Below, one piece after another: positions 6,849 through 13,706 of a stretch of 18,735 bases of DNA (position 1 is its first letter; every line of letters starts with the position of its first letter). The stretch is from positions 1-18,735 of the forward strand of contig JAFWCP010000371.1 of assembly GCA_017536845.1 (NCBI GenBank), given 5' to 3'. The notes beneath the pieces are model-generated. The model saw nothing but the letters and a program-made list of their open reading frames with translations, had not been told where the DNA came from and made no database searches. The position numbers and the translations under genes were made by a program. This DNA comes from Solobacterium sp. (lineage in GTDB: Bacteria > Bacillota_I > Bacilli_A > Erysipelotrichales > Erysipelotrichaceae).

Positions 6849-7494
6849 AATCAGAGACTCCTATCAGGCGTCGAAGAACATCTATGATGATGTGCTGACG
6901 CAGGGGAAATGGTGGAGCAGGTTGTATATCCGGCTGTTCTGGCAGGGGGTGGATGATGTGCAGATTGCCGGACATCTGCTGCGCATGATCCCGGATGATT
7001 TCAAAGGAAGGCTGCTGGATGTGCCGGTCGGCACTGCTGTCTTTACGTATGAGAAGTATCAGAAGATGGAACAGGCGGACATCACCGGCCTGGATTACAG
7101 CCTGGATATGCTGGAACAGGCAAGACGAAGGCTGCCGGAAAGGATCGCCCTGAAACAGGGGGATGTCGGGGCATTGCCGTATGAAGATGCGTCTTTTGAC
7201 ATTGTGCTTTCCATGAACGGGTTCCATGCCTTTCCGGATAAGGAAAAAGCATATCAGGAAACATACCGGGTGCTGAAACCGGGCGGACAGTTCATCGGCT
7301 GTTTCTACATCAAAGGCGAGAGCCGGGTGACTGACCTGCTTGTCGGAAAGATACTGGCAAGGAGGGGCTGGTTCACGCCGCCGTTTGAATCAGCGCTCAG
7401 TCTTAAGGAAAGGCTGGCCGGATGGTATGACGTGGAAGTGTTTGACGTAAAAGGTTCCATCGTCTTATTCAGCTGTAAAAAAAGAGATGCCTGA
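6838..7494 (+). CDS. Class I SAM-dependent methyltransferase
   Basis: A 218-residue Methyltransf_11-type protein; AAGGAG lies upstream of the ATG. Key segments: motif I LLDVPVGTAVFTYEKY (59-74; the usual G-x-G is GTA here), ITGLDYSLDMLEQARRRL with the acidic Asp86, QGDVGALPYEDASFDIVLSM (107-126), and the RVLKPGGQFIGCFYIKG strand pair (144-160). The C-terminal FTPPFE-SLKERL-DVEV segment is shared with the remnant directly upstream. It is the last gene of the cluster, with its stop inside the stem of the terminator at 7482-7502. The acceptor is unknown; with the two other methylases it may act in a modification pathway. Confidence 0.85.
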   Translation: MKDKIRDSYQASKNIYDDVLTQGKWWSRLYIRLFWQGVDDVQIAGHLLRMIPDDFKGRLLDVPVGTAVFTYEKYQKMEQADITGLDYSLDMLEQARRRLPERIALKQGDVGALPYEDASFDIVLSMNGFHAFPDKEKAYQETYRVLKPGGQFIGCFYIKGESRVTDLLVGKILARRGWFTPPFESALSLKERLAGWYDVEVFDVKGSIVLFSCKKRDA

Positions 7495-7502
7495 CATCTC
7501 TT
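7477..7502 (-). terminator. Rho-independent terminator of the HAD gene
   Basis: 8-bp perfect stem AAGAGATG/CATCTCTT (7482-7489 and 7495-7502) with a 5-nt loop. On the minus strand it is followed by TTTTT. Its first bases form part of the HAD stop codon, and the plus-strand methyltransferase stop lies in the loop. It may also slow plus-strand transcripts, though that side lacks a U-run. Confidence 0.85.
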
Positions 7503-8301
7503 AGAAAATGTATTTGTTAAGGAAGACGGCAATTCCGTCTTCGTCATTGGAAGCTGTGATGTATTTCGCGGCTTTTTTGATCCTTTCGTCCGCATTGCCC
7601 ATGGCCACGCCGACATAATCACGGATCATTTCATAGTCGTTCATCATATCCCCGAAGGTGAGCACCTGATCAGCAGTGATGTGCATCCTGGCGCAGATTG
7701 CCGCAATGCCCTTGGATTTGGTGAGTTCCGGGTTGATGCATTCCAGCAGCACCGGGGCGGAACGGAAGGCACGGTAATGGACAGGGTGCAGGGTCTCATA
7801 ATGAGCCAGGATGCGGTCGAGTTCTTCTTTGTCTGTCATGAGCAGGACTTTCGGTGCCCCGGTTCTGAAATAGGACGTAAAGTCATCGATGATGAGCTCA
7901 AAATGGTTGTTGACGGCAGTCCTTTCGGCAATGGCGTCTTTCTTTAAGGCATGGAAGCCATAACCGTCATAGATGCCGGCATTGAAGGAAAAACCCTGGA
8001 AGTCATGCAGCAATTCCTGGATGCCTTCGCCTGATAACGGCGCAAAGCTGACCATTTCATCGGTATCCAGATACAGCGTGCCGGAGCCGTTAAAGCCCAT
8101 GATGATGTCGGCTGCTTCACCGATGCCCCATTCTTTCACGAGGGTTTTGACAGCGTAGGGCGAGCGGCCGGTCGCGATGCCGAAGGTGATGCCTGCTTCT
8201 CTTAATTGATTAACGGCAGCAATCGTATCGGGCGTGACAATGCCTTTGGAATTGAGCAGGGTGCCGTCGATGTCCACAAGGACAAGTCTGATGTTTTCCA
8301 T
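7501..8301 (-). CDS. Cof-type HAD-IIB family phosphatase
   Basis: A 266-residue cytosolic HAD hydrolase. Motif I is LVDIDGTLL (nucleophile Asp8 and acid/base Asp10), motif II/III regions appear as FGIATGRSP and the lysine in LTKSKGIAAI, and motif IV as TFGDMMNDYEMI, which binds Mg2+. The cap between is of C2B type, as in Cof/YbjI/YidA sugar-phosphate and cofactor phosphatases. It ends VAMGNADERIKKAAKYITASN, DEDGIA, the standard end of this family. The natural substrate is not predictable. It is a single-gene unit between two terminators, with GGAG upstream of the ATG. Confidence 0.92.
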   Translation of the reverse strand: MENIRLVLVDIDGTLLNSKGIVTPDTIAAVNQLREAGITFGIATGRSPYAVKTLVKEWGIGEAADIIMGFNGSGTLYLDTDEMVSFAPLSGEGIQELLHDFQGFSFNAGIYDGYGFHALKKDAIAERTAVNNHFELIIDDFTSYFRTGAPKVLLMTDKEELDRILAHYETLHPVHYRAFRSAPVLLECINPELTKSKGIAAICARMHITADQVLTFGDMMNDYEMIRDYVGVAMGNADERIKKAAKYITASNDEDGIAVFLNKYIF

Positions 8302-8322
8302 AAATCATTTCTCCGTGAATTT

Positions 8323-8331
8323 ATTATGCCA
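8323..8331 (-). promoter_or_regulatory. Extended -10 promoter of the HAD gene
   Basis: TGGCATAAT on the minus strand (8331-8323), with only a T-rich weak -35 upstream. It sits between the ccsA terminator and the HAD start, so the HAD gene can be expressed on its own. Confidence 0.4.
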
Positions 8332-8344
8332 TGTTCTCGAGAAA

Positions 8345-8369
8345 GAAAAAAGCCTGACAGGCAGGCTTT
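8345..8369 (-). terminator. Rho-independent terminator of the resB-ccsA unit
   Basis: 8-bp perfect stem AAAGCCTG/CAGGCTTT (8349-8356 and 8362-8369) with a 5-nt loop. On the minus strand it is followed by TTTCTTTC. It lies 2 nt beyond the ccsA stop. Confidence 0.85.
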
Positions 8370-8371
8370 GA

Positions 8372-9184
8372 TTACAGCAATGTATGAATCGTATATGCCG
8401 CGTAGGAATGCAGGCTGGGTATCAGGGTGTTGACGCCGACAAAGGTGAACAGCACAACCGGTACGGCAATCACCGCATACCACGCCATGAAGGTGCCGGT
8501 CTTCTTACGGCCAAGGCGCAGATGGAGATAGATTGCATACAGGATCCAGGTGATCAGGGCCCAGACTTCCTTGGGGTCCCATGTCCAGAAGGCAGACCAT
8601 GCTTCTTCGGCCCAGATGGCGCCGGAGAGGATGGTAATGGTCAGTAACAGCAGGCCCAGGGCAATCAGACGGTAGATGAAGAAATCCATTTCTTCCAGCT
8701 TTTCATCGTTGGGGTTCTTCTTTTCCGTGATGATGTAGCGGATGCCGGCAGCACCGGCAAGCATGAAGGCGGCATAGGAGAAGGCGGCTGATCCGATGTG
8801 GAAACCAAACCACGCACTGCGCAGGGCCGGCATCAGCTCGGTGACTTCCCTTGGCTGCAGGGCAGCATAGGAGAGGATCAGGAAGGTCATGGCAATGCCG
8901 ATGGCCTCAATCCAGCTGGTCCGGAACTTATAGTGCAGTACGATTAACATCACGGCAATGCCGAAGGAGAAGGACGCCGCAAATTCAAACTGGTTGGACA
9001 TCGGCAGACGTCCGGCAATCACGCCTCTGACGACGAGATACGCTGCTGCAAGGGCGGCACCGAGCAGGAAGATATACCAGGAATAAGTGGAAATCTTTTC
9101 CTTTTTAAACACCATGCCGAAGAAGTTCAGCACCATGGAAACGAAATAGAAAACGAGTCCGGCAAAAAACAGATAATCAAGCAT
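8372..9184 (-). CDS. ccsA: Cytochrome c maturation protein CcsA/ResC (heme handling)
   Basis: A 270-residue integral membrane protein with about eight hydrophobic segments. The heme-binding WWD domain is clear: WAEEAWSAFWTWDPKEVWAL (residues 191-210), matching the CcsA/CcmC/CcmF consensus. Conserved surroundings are PMSNQFEFAASF (61-72), the histidine in AWFGFHIGSAAFSYA (His129) and a C-terminal SLHSYA (His259) after the WWD loop, expected as heme ligands. It works with ResB in System II to carry heme across the membrane and attach it to apocytochrome CXXCH sites. It overlaps resB by 8 nt and ends at a terminator, so it is the last gene of the block. The only visible client in this window is the NrfA-like cytochrome upstream. 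Confidence 0.93.
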   Translation of the reverse strand: MLDYLFFAGLVFYFVSMVLNFFGMVFKKEKISTYSWYIFLLGAALAAAYLVVRGVIAGRLPMSNQFEFAASFSFGIAVMLIVLHYKFRTSWIEAIGIAMTFLILSYAALQPREVTELMPALRSAWFGFHIGSAAFSYAAFMLAGAAGIRYIITEKKNPNDEKLEEMDFFIYRLIALGLLLLTITILSGAIWAEEAWSAFWTWDPKEVWALITWILYAIYLHLRLGRKKTGTFMAWYAVIAVPVVLFTFVGVNTLIPSLHSYAAYTIHTLL

Positions 9185-10412
9185 CTTGAACCTCCTTGTA
9201 CTTTCTGGTCAGCTGCCGCAAGGTCATACGCATGGCCTCCGGCTTTGAACCTAAAACAGTATAACCGTTCGGATCTACACTGACAATAACTTCCTGCATA
9301 AAGAACGTCATATACAGTCCCAGGGTCATGACCAGGAAGGACAGCAGCAGGAAATAGTTGATAAACGCCGGGGATTTCTTGATCCTGAGGCCCGGATATT
9401 CCACCGGATCTTCAAAGTGGAAGGTCAGGCTGCCGATTTCGATTTCATCTCCCGGGAATGCCAGCATGACTTCGCTCTGGGCACCGTCTTCAATGGTTGT
9501 GAAGATGTAGACGGGGTTTTCGTAGGAACCAGAGGTGCTGGACACCAGCGACAGTTCACCGTTTTCATCTTTGTAATCAGGATAGACGTTGTCATACAGG
9601 ATGCCGTTTTTGCCGTCGGCGGACAGGAAGTCGTTCGTGTCCATGTAGAAGGAATCGACATGTCCTTCGGTATCCTTGACGGAAATGCGGCCTCTGGTGC
9701 CGTAGGTCTGCTGGTAGACTTTATACTGGCCCATGCTGGCGGGATGGTTGACGCTGACTTCCTTCAGACCGGATGCCTTCTGGTCAGGCAGGATGATGTT
9801 GATGGTGCTGCGGTAATCCAGCCGGCCGGTGTCATCCGTGATGGAGAAGTCATCAACATAGATCTGGGTGCCGTCATCCAGGGTGATGCTTTCTTTCGGC
9901 ATGCAGGTCTGGTCCATGATTTTGGGCATGTACATTGCCATTGCCCAGAAGATCATTGTCAGCAGGATGCCCAGGTGGGTTAAGAAGGTTCCATACCTGC
10001 CGATATGGTTCTTCGTATAGACGGTGATATCGTCATGCACTTCTTTCCGGCATGACTTTCCAAGATACTGATGCACCTTTTCCACGCCTTCCGGGGTCAG
10101 CTTTTCCACGGCATGAACCTTTGCGGCGGCAGTCTCGGGATGCATGGCCCTGATCTTTGTGATCCGGATGATGGAACAGAAGGTCAGGTTCAGACATAAC
10201 AGCACCACCAGGGCGATGAAATACCAGCTTGTAAAGACATGGTCAAGGTCCAGGGCAAAGATCAGGCTGTAGTGGTTTGGGTAAGCCCGGACATAAGTCA
10301 TCGGCCCTTCATTCTGCGGAATCAGTGACCCGACAATGGAAACCACGCAGATCATCCCAAGCAGGAATAATCCGAATTGCATGGATTTCAGGAAATTCCA
10401 TATTTTTTTCAT
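9177..10412 (-). CDS. resB: Cytochrome c maturation protein ResB (Ccs1)
   Basis: A 411-residue protein from the ATG at 10412, which has AAGGAG six bases upstream; a TTG two codons earlier abuts that site and is unlikely. Layout is typical of ResB: three N-terminal membrane segments (LFLLGMICVVSIVGSLIP, SWYFIALVVLLCLNLTFC and THLGILLTMIFWAMAMYM), a large extracytoplasmic domain of about 180 residues, and a final segment FLLLSFLVMTLGLYMTFF. It binds and positions apocytochrome for ligation by the CcsA partner that overlaps its 3' end. A terminator lies between it and nrfA, and no separate promoter is visible, so expression may depend on read-through from nrfA. Confidence 0.92.
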   Translation of the reverse strand: MKKIWNFLKSMQFGLFLLGMICVVSIVGSLIPQNEGPMTYVRAYPNHYSLIFALDLDHVFTSWYFIALVVLLCLNLTFCSIIRITKIRAMHPETAAAKVHAVEKLTPEGVEKVHQYLGKSCRKEVHDDITVYTKNHIGRYGTFLTHLGILLTMIFWAMAMYMPKIMDQTCMPKESITLDDGTQIYVDDFSITDDTGRLDYRSTINIILPDQKASGLKEVSVNHPASMGQYKVYQQTYGTRGRISVKDTEGHVDSFYMDTNDFLSADGKNGILYDNVYPDYKDENGELSLVSSTSGSYENPVYIFTTIEDGAQSEVMLAFPGDEIEIGSLTFHFEDPVEYPGLRIKKSPAFINYFLLLSFLVMTLGLYMTFFMQEVIVSVDPNGYTVLGSKPEAMRMTLRQLTRKYKEVQDA

Positions 10413-10425
10413 AGTCAACTCCTTT

Positions 10426-10456
10426 AAAAAACCGCCCGCTTACTGCGGACGGTTTT
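10426..10456 (-). terminator. Terminator between the nitrite reductase gene and resB
   Basis: 12-bp stem AAAACCGTCCGC/GCGGGCGGTTTT with one G-U pair and a 5-nt loop (10428-10439 and 10445-10456), followed on the minus strand by a T-run. It lies 9 nt after the nrfA stop, and its T-run borders the resB ribosome binding site. Confidence 0.85.
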
Positions 10457-10465
10457 CAATCTGCA

Positions 10466-11833
10466 TCATTCACCCAGCAGTTTATATGCCTCGTCAAGCA
10501 GTTCCTGTGCTTTGTCCAGGCAGTATGTTGTCAATGTCGGGTTATGAACGCCTTCGCTGTTTTCAACATAGACGAAATCCCAGTACCACTGCGCATTCCT
10601 GCTGAGCAGGCGGATGGATTCGAGATCCTCTCCGCTGATCTTTTCCGCTGCGATGGCAGCTGCCAGATCAGCATCGAATTTGGCAAGGGCATTGCCGATT
10701 TCGTCTTCTCTTGCGGTTGTCTTTTCCTGGATTTCCCTGACTTCCGCGGCCAGGTCTTTATGGCACTTGGAGCAGTTGTTATCCAGCAGGTCCTGGCTGT
10801 CCAGCGGAGAAATCCAGTAATGGCTGGTATAGGCTGTTCCGTCTTCGGAAGTTTCCTCAGGCATATGGCAGTCAGCGCAGGTGAAGTTCATCTTTGCATG
10901 CGGGCTGCCTTCGCCAAGGTATGTCTCGAATTCGGGGTGCTGAACCTTCAGCTTGCGGACGCCTGTGTCTTCGTCAACCCAGTCAGCAAACATGTTGCCT
11001 TCTGCGTCTACGATGGAGTTCTCATACGCCAGCATGTCATCCGGGTTCATGGTTGCCAGACCATGGTAGCCAAGGGTTGTTGCCTTGGTTTCCGGATCGA
11101 AGTAGTACTCTGTATGGCACTGGCCGCAGGACATTGTTGCTGCCTTGACATTTGCAAAGTCATCGCCGATGGCATTGGTCAGATAGCCGTGGGTAATGGT
11201 GATCTTGCCGGATGCGACATCATTTCCATGGCAATGGAAACAGCCGAAATCATCGGTAATCGAATCGGTGAAATCATCAAACGCCATGGCATAGGCGCTG
11301 TCACCCTTGTTCAGGACTTCTGCCGTGAAGCTGGAAGTCTTGCAGGTGTAGCAGTTGGCCAGCTTGTGCGGACGGCCGGTTGCCGAAATGTCAGCAATGA
11401 CATAGGTATGTCCGCGGGCACTGCCGTAGCTCTTGGCAAAGCCGTAGCCTTCATAAAGTGTTTTGATATACGGGCTTGTTTCGGTATACTCGACCACTTC
11501 GTCATTCTCGTTGTTCATCATGTAGGATGTGTACTGAAGCGGGAACCGGGTTTCATAGTCCGCTGCCTTTACAACGGTGACGCCGGTGCCGGTTTCTGCG
11601 ATTCTGGCAACGTTGGGGTCTTCAGTCGGTTCAGCTGCCGGTTCTTCAGTGGGCTTTTCTGTCGGTTTTGCAGGTTCAGGTGTTGCTGCAGCAGTTTCAG
11701 AGCCTTTCGGATTCGCAGCTGTTGAAGAAGGTGCCTTGGGGCTGGAGCAGGCAAAGGCCGCAATTCCCAGCAGAGCACCGCATGCGAGCATGCCCGCATG
11801 CATCAGATAGTCTTTTTTATCAAATATTTTCAT
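10466..11833 (-). CDS. nrfA: Pentaheme cytochrome c nitrite reductase (ammonia-forming), lipoprotein form
   Basis: A 455-residue NrfA-type protein, catalysing six-electron reduction of nitrite to ammonium outside the membrane. It has five heme motifs: CYTCK (161-165), whose lysine marks the catalytic heme, then CFHCH (198), CGQCH (236), CADCH (319) and CSKCH (354). Family hallmarks around them are ARGHTYVIADISATGRP with the active-site Arg140, CGQCHTEYYF with Tyr243, and QHPEFETY with the expected catalytic His299. A lipobox ending AFAC (Cys29) and a Pro/Thr/Glu-rich linker (about 32-72) tether it to the membrane. No NrfH quinol dehydrogenase gene is present, so the electron donor is unknown. 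It has its own strong promoter, and ends at a terminator before the maturation genes resB and ccsA. Confidence 0.92.
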   Translation of the reverse strand: MKIFDKKDYLMHAGMLACGALLGIAAFACSSPKAPSSTAANPKGSETAAATPEPAKPTEKPTEEPAAEPTEDPNVARIAETGTGVTVVKAADYETRFPLQYTSYMMNNENDEVVEYTETSPYIKTLYEGYGFAKSYGSARGHTYVIADISATGRPHKLANCYTCKTSSFTAEVLNKGDSAYAMAFDDFTDSITDDFGCFHCHGNDVASGKITITHGYLTNAIGDDFANVKAATMSCGQCHTEYYFDPETKATTLGYHGLATMNPDDMLAYENSIVDAEGNMFADWVDEDTGVRKLKVQHPEFETYLGEGSPHAKMNFTCADCHMPEETSEDGTAYTSHYWISPLDSQDLLDNNCSKCHKDLAAEVREIQEKTTAREDEIGNALAKFDADLAAAIAAEKISGEDLESIRLLSRNAQWYWDFVYVENSEGVHNPTLTTYCLDKAQELLDEAYKLLGE

Positions 11834-11854
11834 AATGCTTCCACCACCAATAAC

Positions 11855-11883
11855 ATTCTACTTTAAGAATTATCAAGCGTCAA
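11855..11883 (-). promoter_or_regulatory. Promoter of the nitrite reductase gene
   Basis: TTGACG (11883-11878) and TAGAAT (11860-11855) on the minus strand with 17-nt spacing, giving a start near 11848 and a leader of about 15 nt. The ribosome binding site is weak (GGTGGAAG). No FNR-like or NarL-like box was recognised. Confidence 0.75.
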
Positions 11884-11897
11884 CCATACTGTGAATT

Positions 11898-11923
11898 TAA
11901 AAAAGGCAGCGGATGCTGCCTTT
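11898..11923 (-). terminator. Rho-independent terminator of the trpB2 unit
   Basis: 9-bp perfect stem AAAGGCAGC/GCTGCCTTT (11902-11910 and 11915-11923) with a 4-nt loop, followed on the minus strand by TTTAAATTC. It isolates the trpB-like gene from nrfA. Confidence 0.88.
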
Positions 11924-11930
11924 TGGACAA

Positions 11931-13298
11931 TCAGTCAACTTTGGGTAATTTTGCAAGTGCTTCGGCGATTTCTTCGTCGGTCGGGATGTAGTTTGTCATG
12001 CCGCCGTCATGGAACTTTTCATAAGCAACCATATCGAAGTAGCCGGTGCCGGTAAGGCCGAACAGGATGGTCTTTTCTTCGCCGGTTTCCTTGCACTTCT
12101 TCGCTTCGTTGATGGCGGCCAGGATGGCGTGGGAGCTTTCCGGTGCCGGCAGGATGCCTTCGCATCTTGCGAAGTATTCGGCTGCCGCAAAGACATCTGT
12201 CTGCTTGACGGAGACTGCTTCCATATAGCCGTCATGATACAGCTGGGAGAGCACCGGGCTCATGCCGTGGAAACGCAGTCCGCCGGCGTGGTTGGGTGCA
12301 GGAATGTAGGAAGAGCCGATGGTATACATCTTGGCCAGCGGGCAGATCATGCCGGTATCGCAGAAGTCATATGCAAACTTGCCTCTGGTGAAGCTCGGGC
12401 AGGAAGCGGGTTCAACAGCAATGAACTTATAATCTGTTTCGCCTCTGAGCTTTTCGCCCATGAACGGGGCAATCAGGCCGCCGAGGTTGGAGCCGCCGCC
12501 GGCACAGCCGATGATGATATCGGGAGTGACGCCGTATTTGTCCAGGGCGATCTTGGCTTCCAGGCCGATGACGCTCTGGTGCAGCAGGACCTGGTTCAGG
12601 ACGCTGCCCAGAACATATCTGTAACCTTCGGTGTGGGTTGCAACTTCAACTGCTTCGGAAATCGCACAGCCCAGGGAGCCGGTTGTGCCGGGATGTTCAG
12701 CCAGGATCTTGCGGCCGACTTCGGTTGTCATCGAAGGGGACGGGGTAACGGAAGCACCGTAGGTACGCATGACTTCACGGCGGAAAGGCTTCTGTTCATA
12801 GGATACCTTGACCATGTAGACCTTGCAGTCCAGGCCAAGATATACACATGCCATGGAAAGGGCAGTACCCCACTGGCCGGCACCGGTTTCGGTGGTGACG
12901 CCCTTGAGGCCCTGCTTCTTGGCATAGTATGCCTGGGCAATGGCGGAGTTCAGCTTATGGGAGCCGGATGTGTTGTTGCCTTCAAACTTGTAATAAATCT
13001 TTGCCGGGGTCTGAAGCTTTTCTTCCAGACAGTAGGCACGGACCACAGGGGAAGGTCTGTACATCTTGTAGAAGTTGAGGATTTCCTGGGGAATCGGATA
13101 GTGTGCTGTGTCGTTGTCAAGTTCCTGGGCAACGAGTTCTTCGCAGAATACCCCGCTCAGTTCCTCGGCTGTCATGGGTTTTCCTGTTCCCGGATTCAGC
13201 AGGGGGGCAGGCTTCACCTTCATGTCAGCTCTGAGGTTGTACCAGTAATCAGGCATTTCATCTTCTTCGAGATAGATTTTGTACGGAATGTTTGTCAT
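11931..13298 (-). CDS. trpB: TrpB2-type tryptophan synthase beta chain
   Basis: A 455-residue PLP enzyme from the ATG at 13298 (AAGGAG ten bases upstream); the open frame further 5' lies in the leader RNA. It matches the TrpB2 group rather than classical TrpB1: it has the longer N-terminus (IPYKIYLEEDEMPDYWYNL) and RPSPVVRAYCLEE. Motifs: PLP lysine in NNTSGSHKLNSA (Lys115), catalytic Glu137 in TETGAGQWGTAL, and the phosphate loop GCAGGGSNLGG. It condenses indole and L-serine to tryptophan. No trpA or other trp genes lie nearby, as is common for TrpB2, suggesting indole salvage. The leader is a T-box with a UGG specifier, so expression should rise when tRNA-Trp is uncharged. Confidence 0.93.
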   Translation of the reverse strand: MTNIPYKIYLEEDEMPDYWYNLRADMKVKPAPLLNPGTGKPMTAEELSGVFCEELVAQELDNDTAHYPIPQEILNFYKMYRPSPVVRAYCLEEKLQTPAKIYYKFEGNNTSGSHKLNSAIAQAYYAKKQGLKGVTTETGAGQWGTALSMACVYLGLDCKVYMVKVSYEQKPFRREVMRTYGASVTPSPSMTTEVGRKILAEHPGTTGSLGCAISEAVEVATHTEGYRYVLGSVLNQVLLHQSVIGLEAKIALDKYGVTPDIIIGCAGGGSNLGGLIAPFMGEKLRGETDYKFIAVEPASCPSFTRGKFAYDFCDTGMICPLAKMYTIGSSYIPAPNHAGGLRFHGMSPVLSQLYHDGYMEAVSVKQTDVFAAAEYFARCEGILPAPESSHAILAAINEAKKCKETGEEKTILFGLTGTGYFDMVAYEKFHDGGMTNYIPTDEEIAEALAKLPKVD

Positions 13299-13334
13299 GT
13301 CAGTTTTCTCCTTTTCTTTTCCGTGCGGGATGAA

Positions 13335-13610
13335 AACAAAAATCCCATCCCTGCTGTTTGCTGGGACAGGATTGTATTTCCTGCGGTGCCACCCGGCTTG
13401 ATGTGAATTCACATCCTCTCTCGTACACGATCATGCACTGGTTTTTGATTACGGAGGATACCGGCTCCGTCTCCCATACTCGGTCATTCCTTTCAGGTCG
13501 CCCTCAGAAGTCCATTCAGTCTTATGTTTCCGGCCGTGATTCCACCATCCACGGCTCTCTTTGCGAAAAGGGATAAAACCTAATTACTCTTCGTCATCGG
13601 TTTGTACAGT
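13335..13610 (-). promoter_or_regulatory. T-box riboswitch, tRNA-Trp type
   Basis: The leader of the trpB2 gene carries the T-box sequence GGGTGGCACCGCAG (13394-13381 on the minus strand), whose bulge pairs with the tRNA acceptor end. Stem I spans about 13600-13490, with an AGTAA element near its 5' side and GAATGGAC on its 3' side. The triplet TGG (13514-13512) is placed as the specifier, matching the tRNA-Trp anticodon and the product of the gene. A terminator hairpin (13342-13372) follows the T-box; the T-box competes with it as antiterminator. Uncharged tRNA-Trp should therefore permit transcription of trpB2. Confidence 0.88.
13336..13372 (-). terminator. T-box regulated terminator
   Basis: Arms ATCCTGTCCC and GGGATGGGAT (two G-U pairs), extended inside by GC/GC, followed on the minus strand by TTTTGTTTTC. 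It lies between the T-box motif and the trpB2 start, as expected for an attenuator. Confidence 0.8.
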
Positions 13611-13613
13611 ACT

Positions 13614-13641
13614 ATTTTACAGAATCAGGGTAAACCGTCAA
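13614..13641 (-). promoter_or_regulatory. Promoter of the T-box-trpB2 transcript
   Basis: TTGACG (13641-13636) and TAAAAT (13619-13614) on the minus strand with a 16-nt spacer. Transcription would start near 13607, directly before T-box stem I. Confidence 0.75.
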
Positions 13642-13690
13642 GAACCGGCAGGCTCAGAATTTTAAAAAATAACAGAAAATTTACAGAAAA

Positions 13691-13706
13691 ATGAAAACGT
13701 TTTCAT
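13691..13706. promoter_or_regulatory. Cre-like perfect palindrome
   Basis: ATGAAAACGTTTTCAT is a perfect 16-bp palindrome and fits the CcpA cre consensus WTGNAANCGNWNNCW at every position. It overlaps the MATE stop codon and is centred about 92 bp upstream of the trpB2 transcription start. It could serve as an upstream LacI/CcpA-family site for trpB2, or as a weak hairpin ending the MATE transcript (T-rich sequence follows on the minus strand). Confidence 0.5.

Noticed and set aside
9417..9983. Plus-strand open frame of 188 codons opposite resB
   Set aside because: Antisense shadow of the ResB extracytoplasmic domain, without start signals or motifs.
10544..11725. Plus-strand open frame of 393 codons opposite nrfA
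   Set aside because: It mirrors the cytochrome gene, where all five heme motifs are on the minus strand; its cysteine-rich translation is an artefact.
12009..13406. Long plus-strand open frame of 465 codons opposite trpB2
   Set aside because: It is antisense to a well-supported PLP enzyme, has no recognisable motif and lacks a ribosome binding site; codon bias of the real gene explains it.
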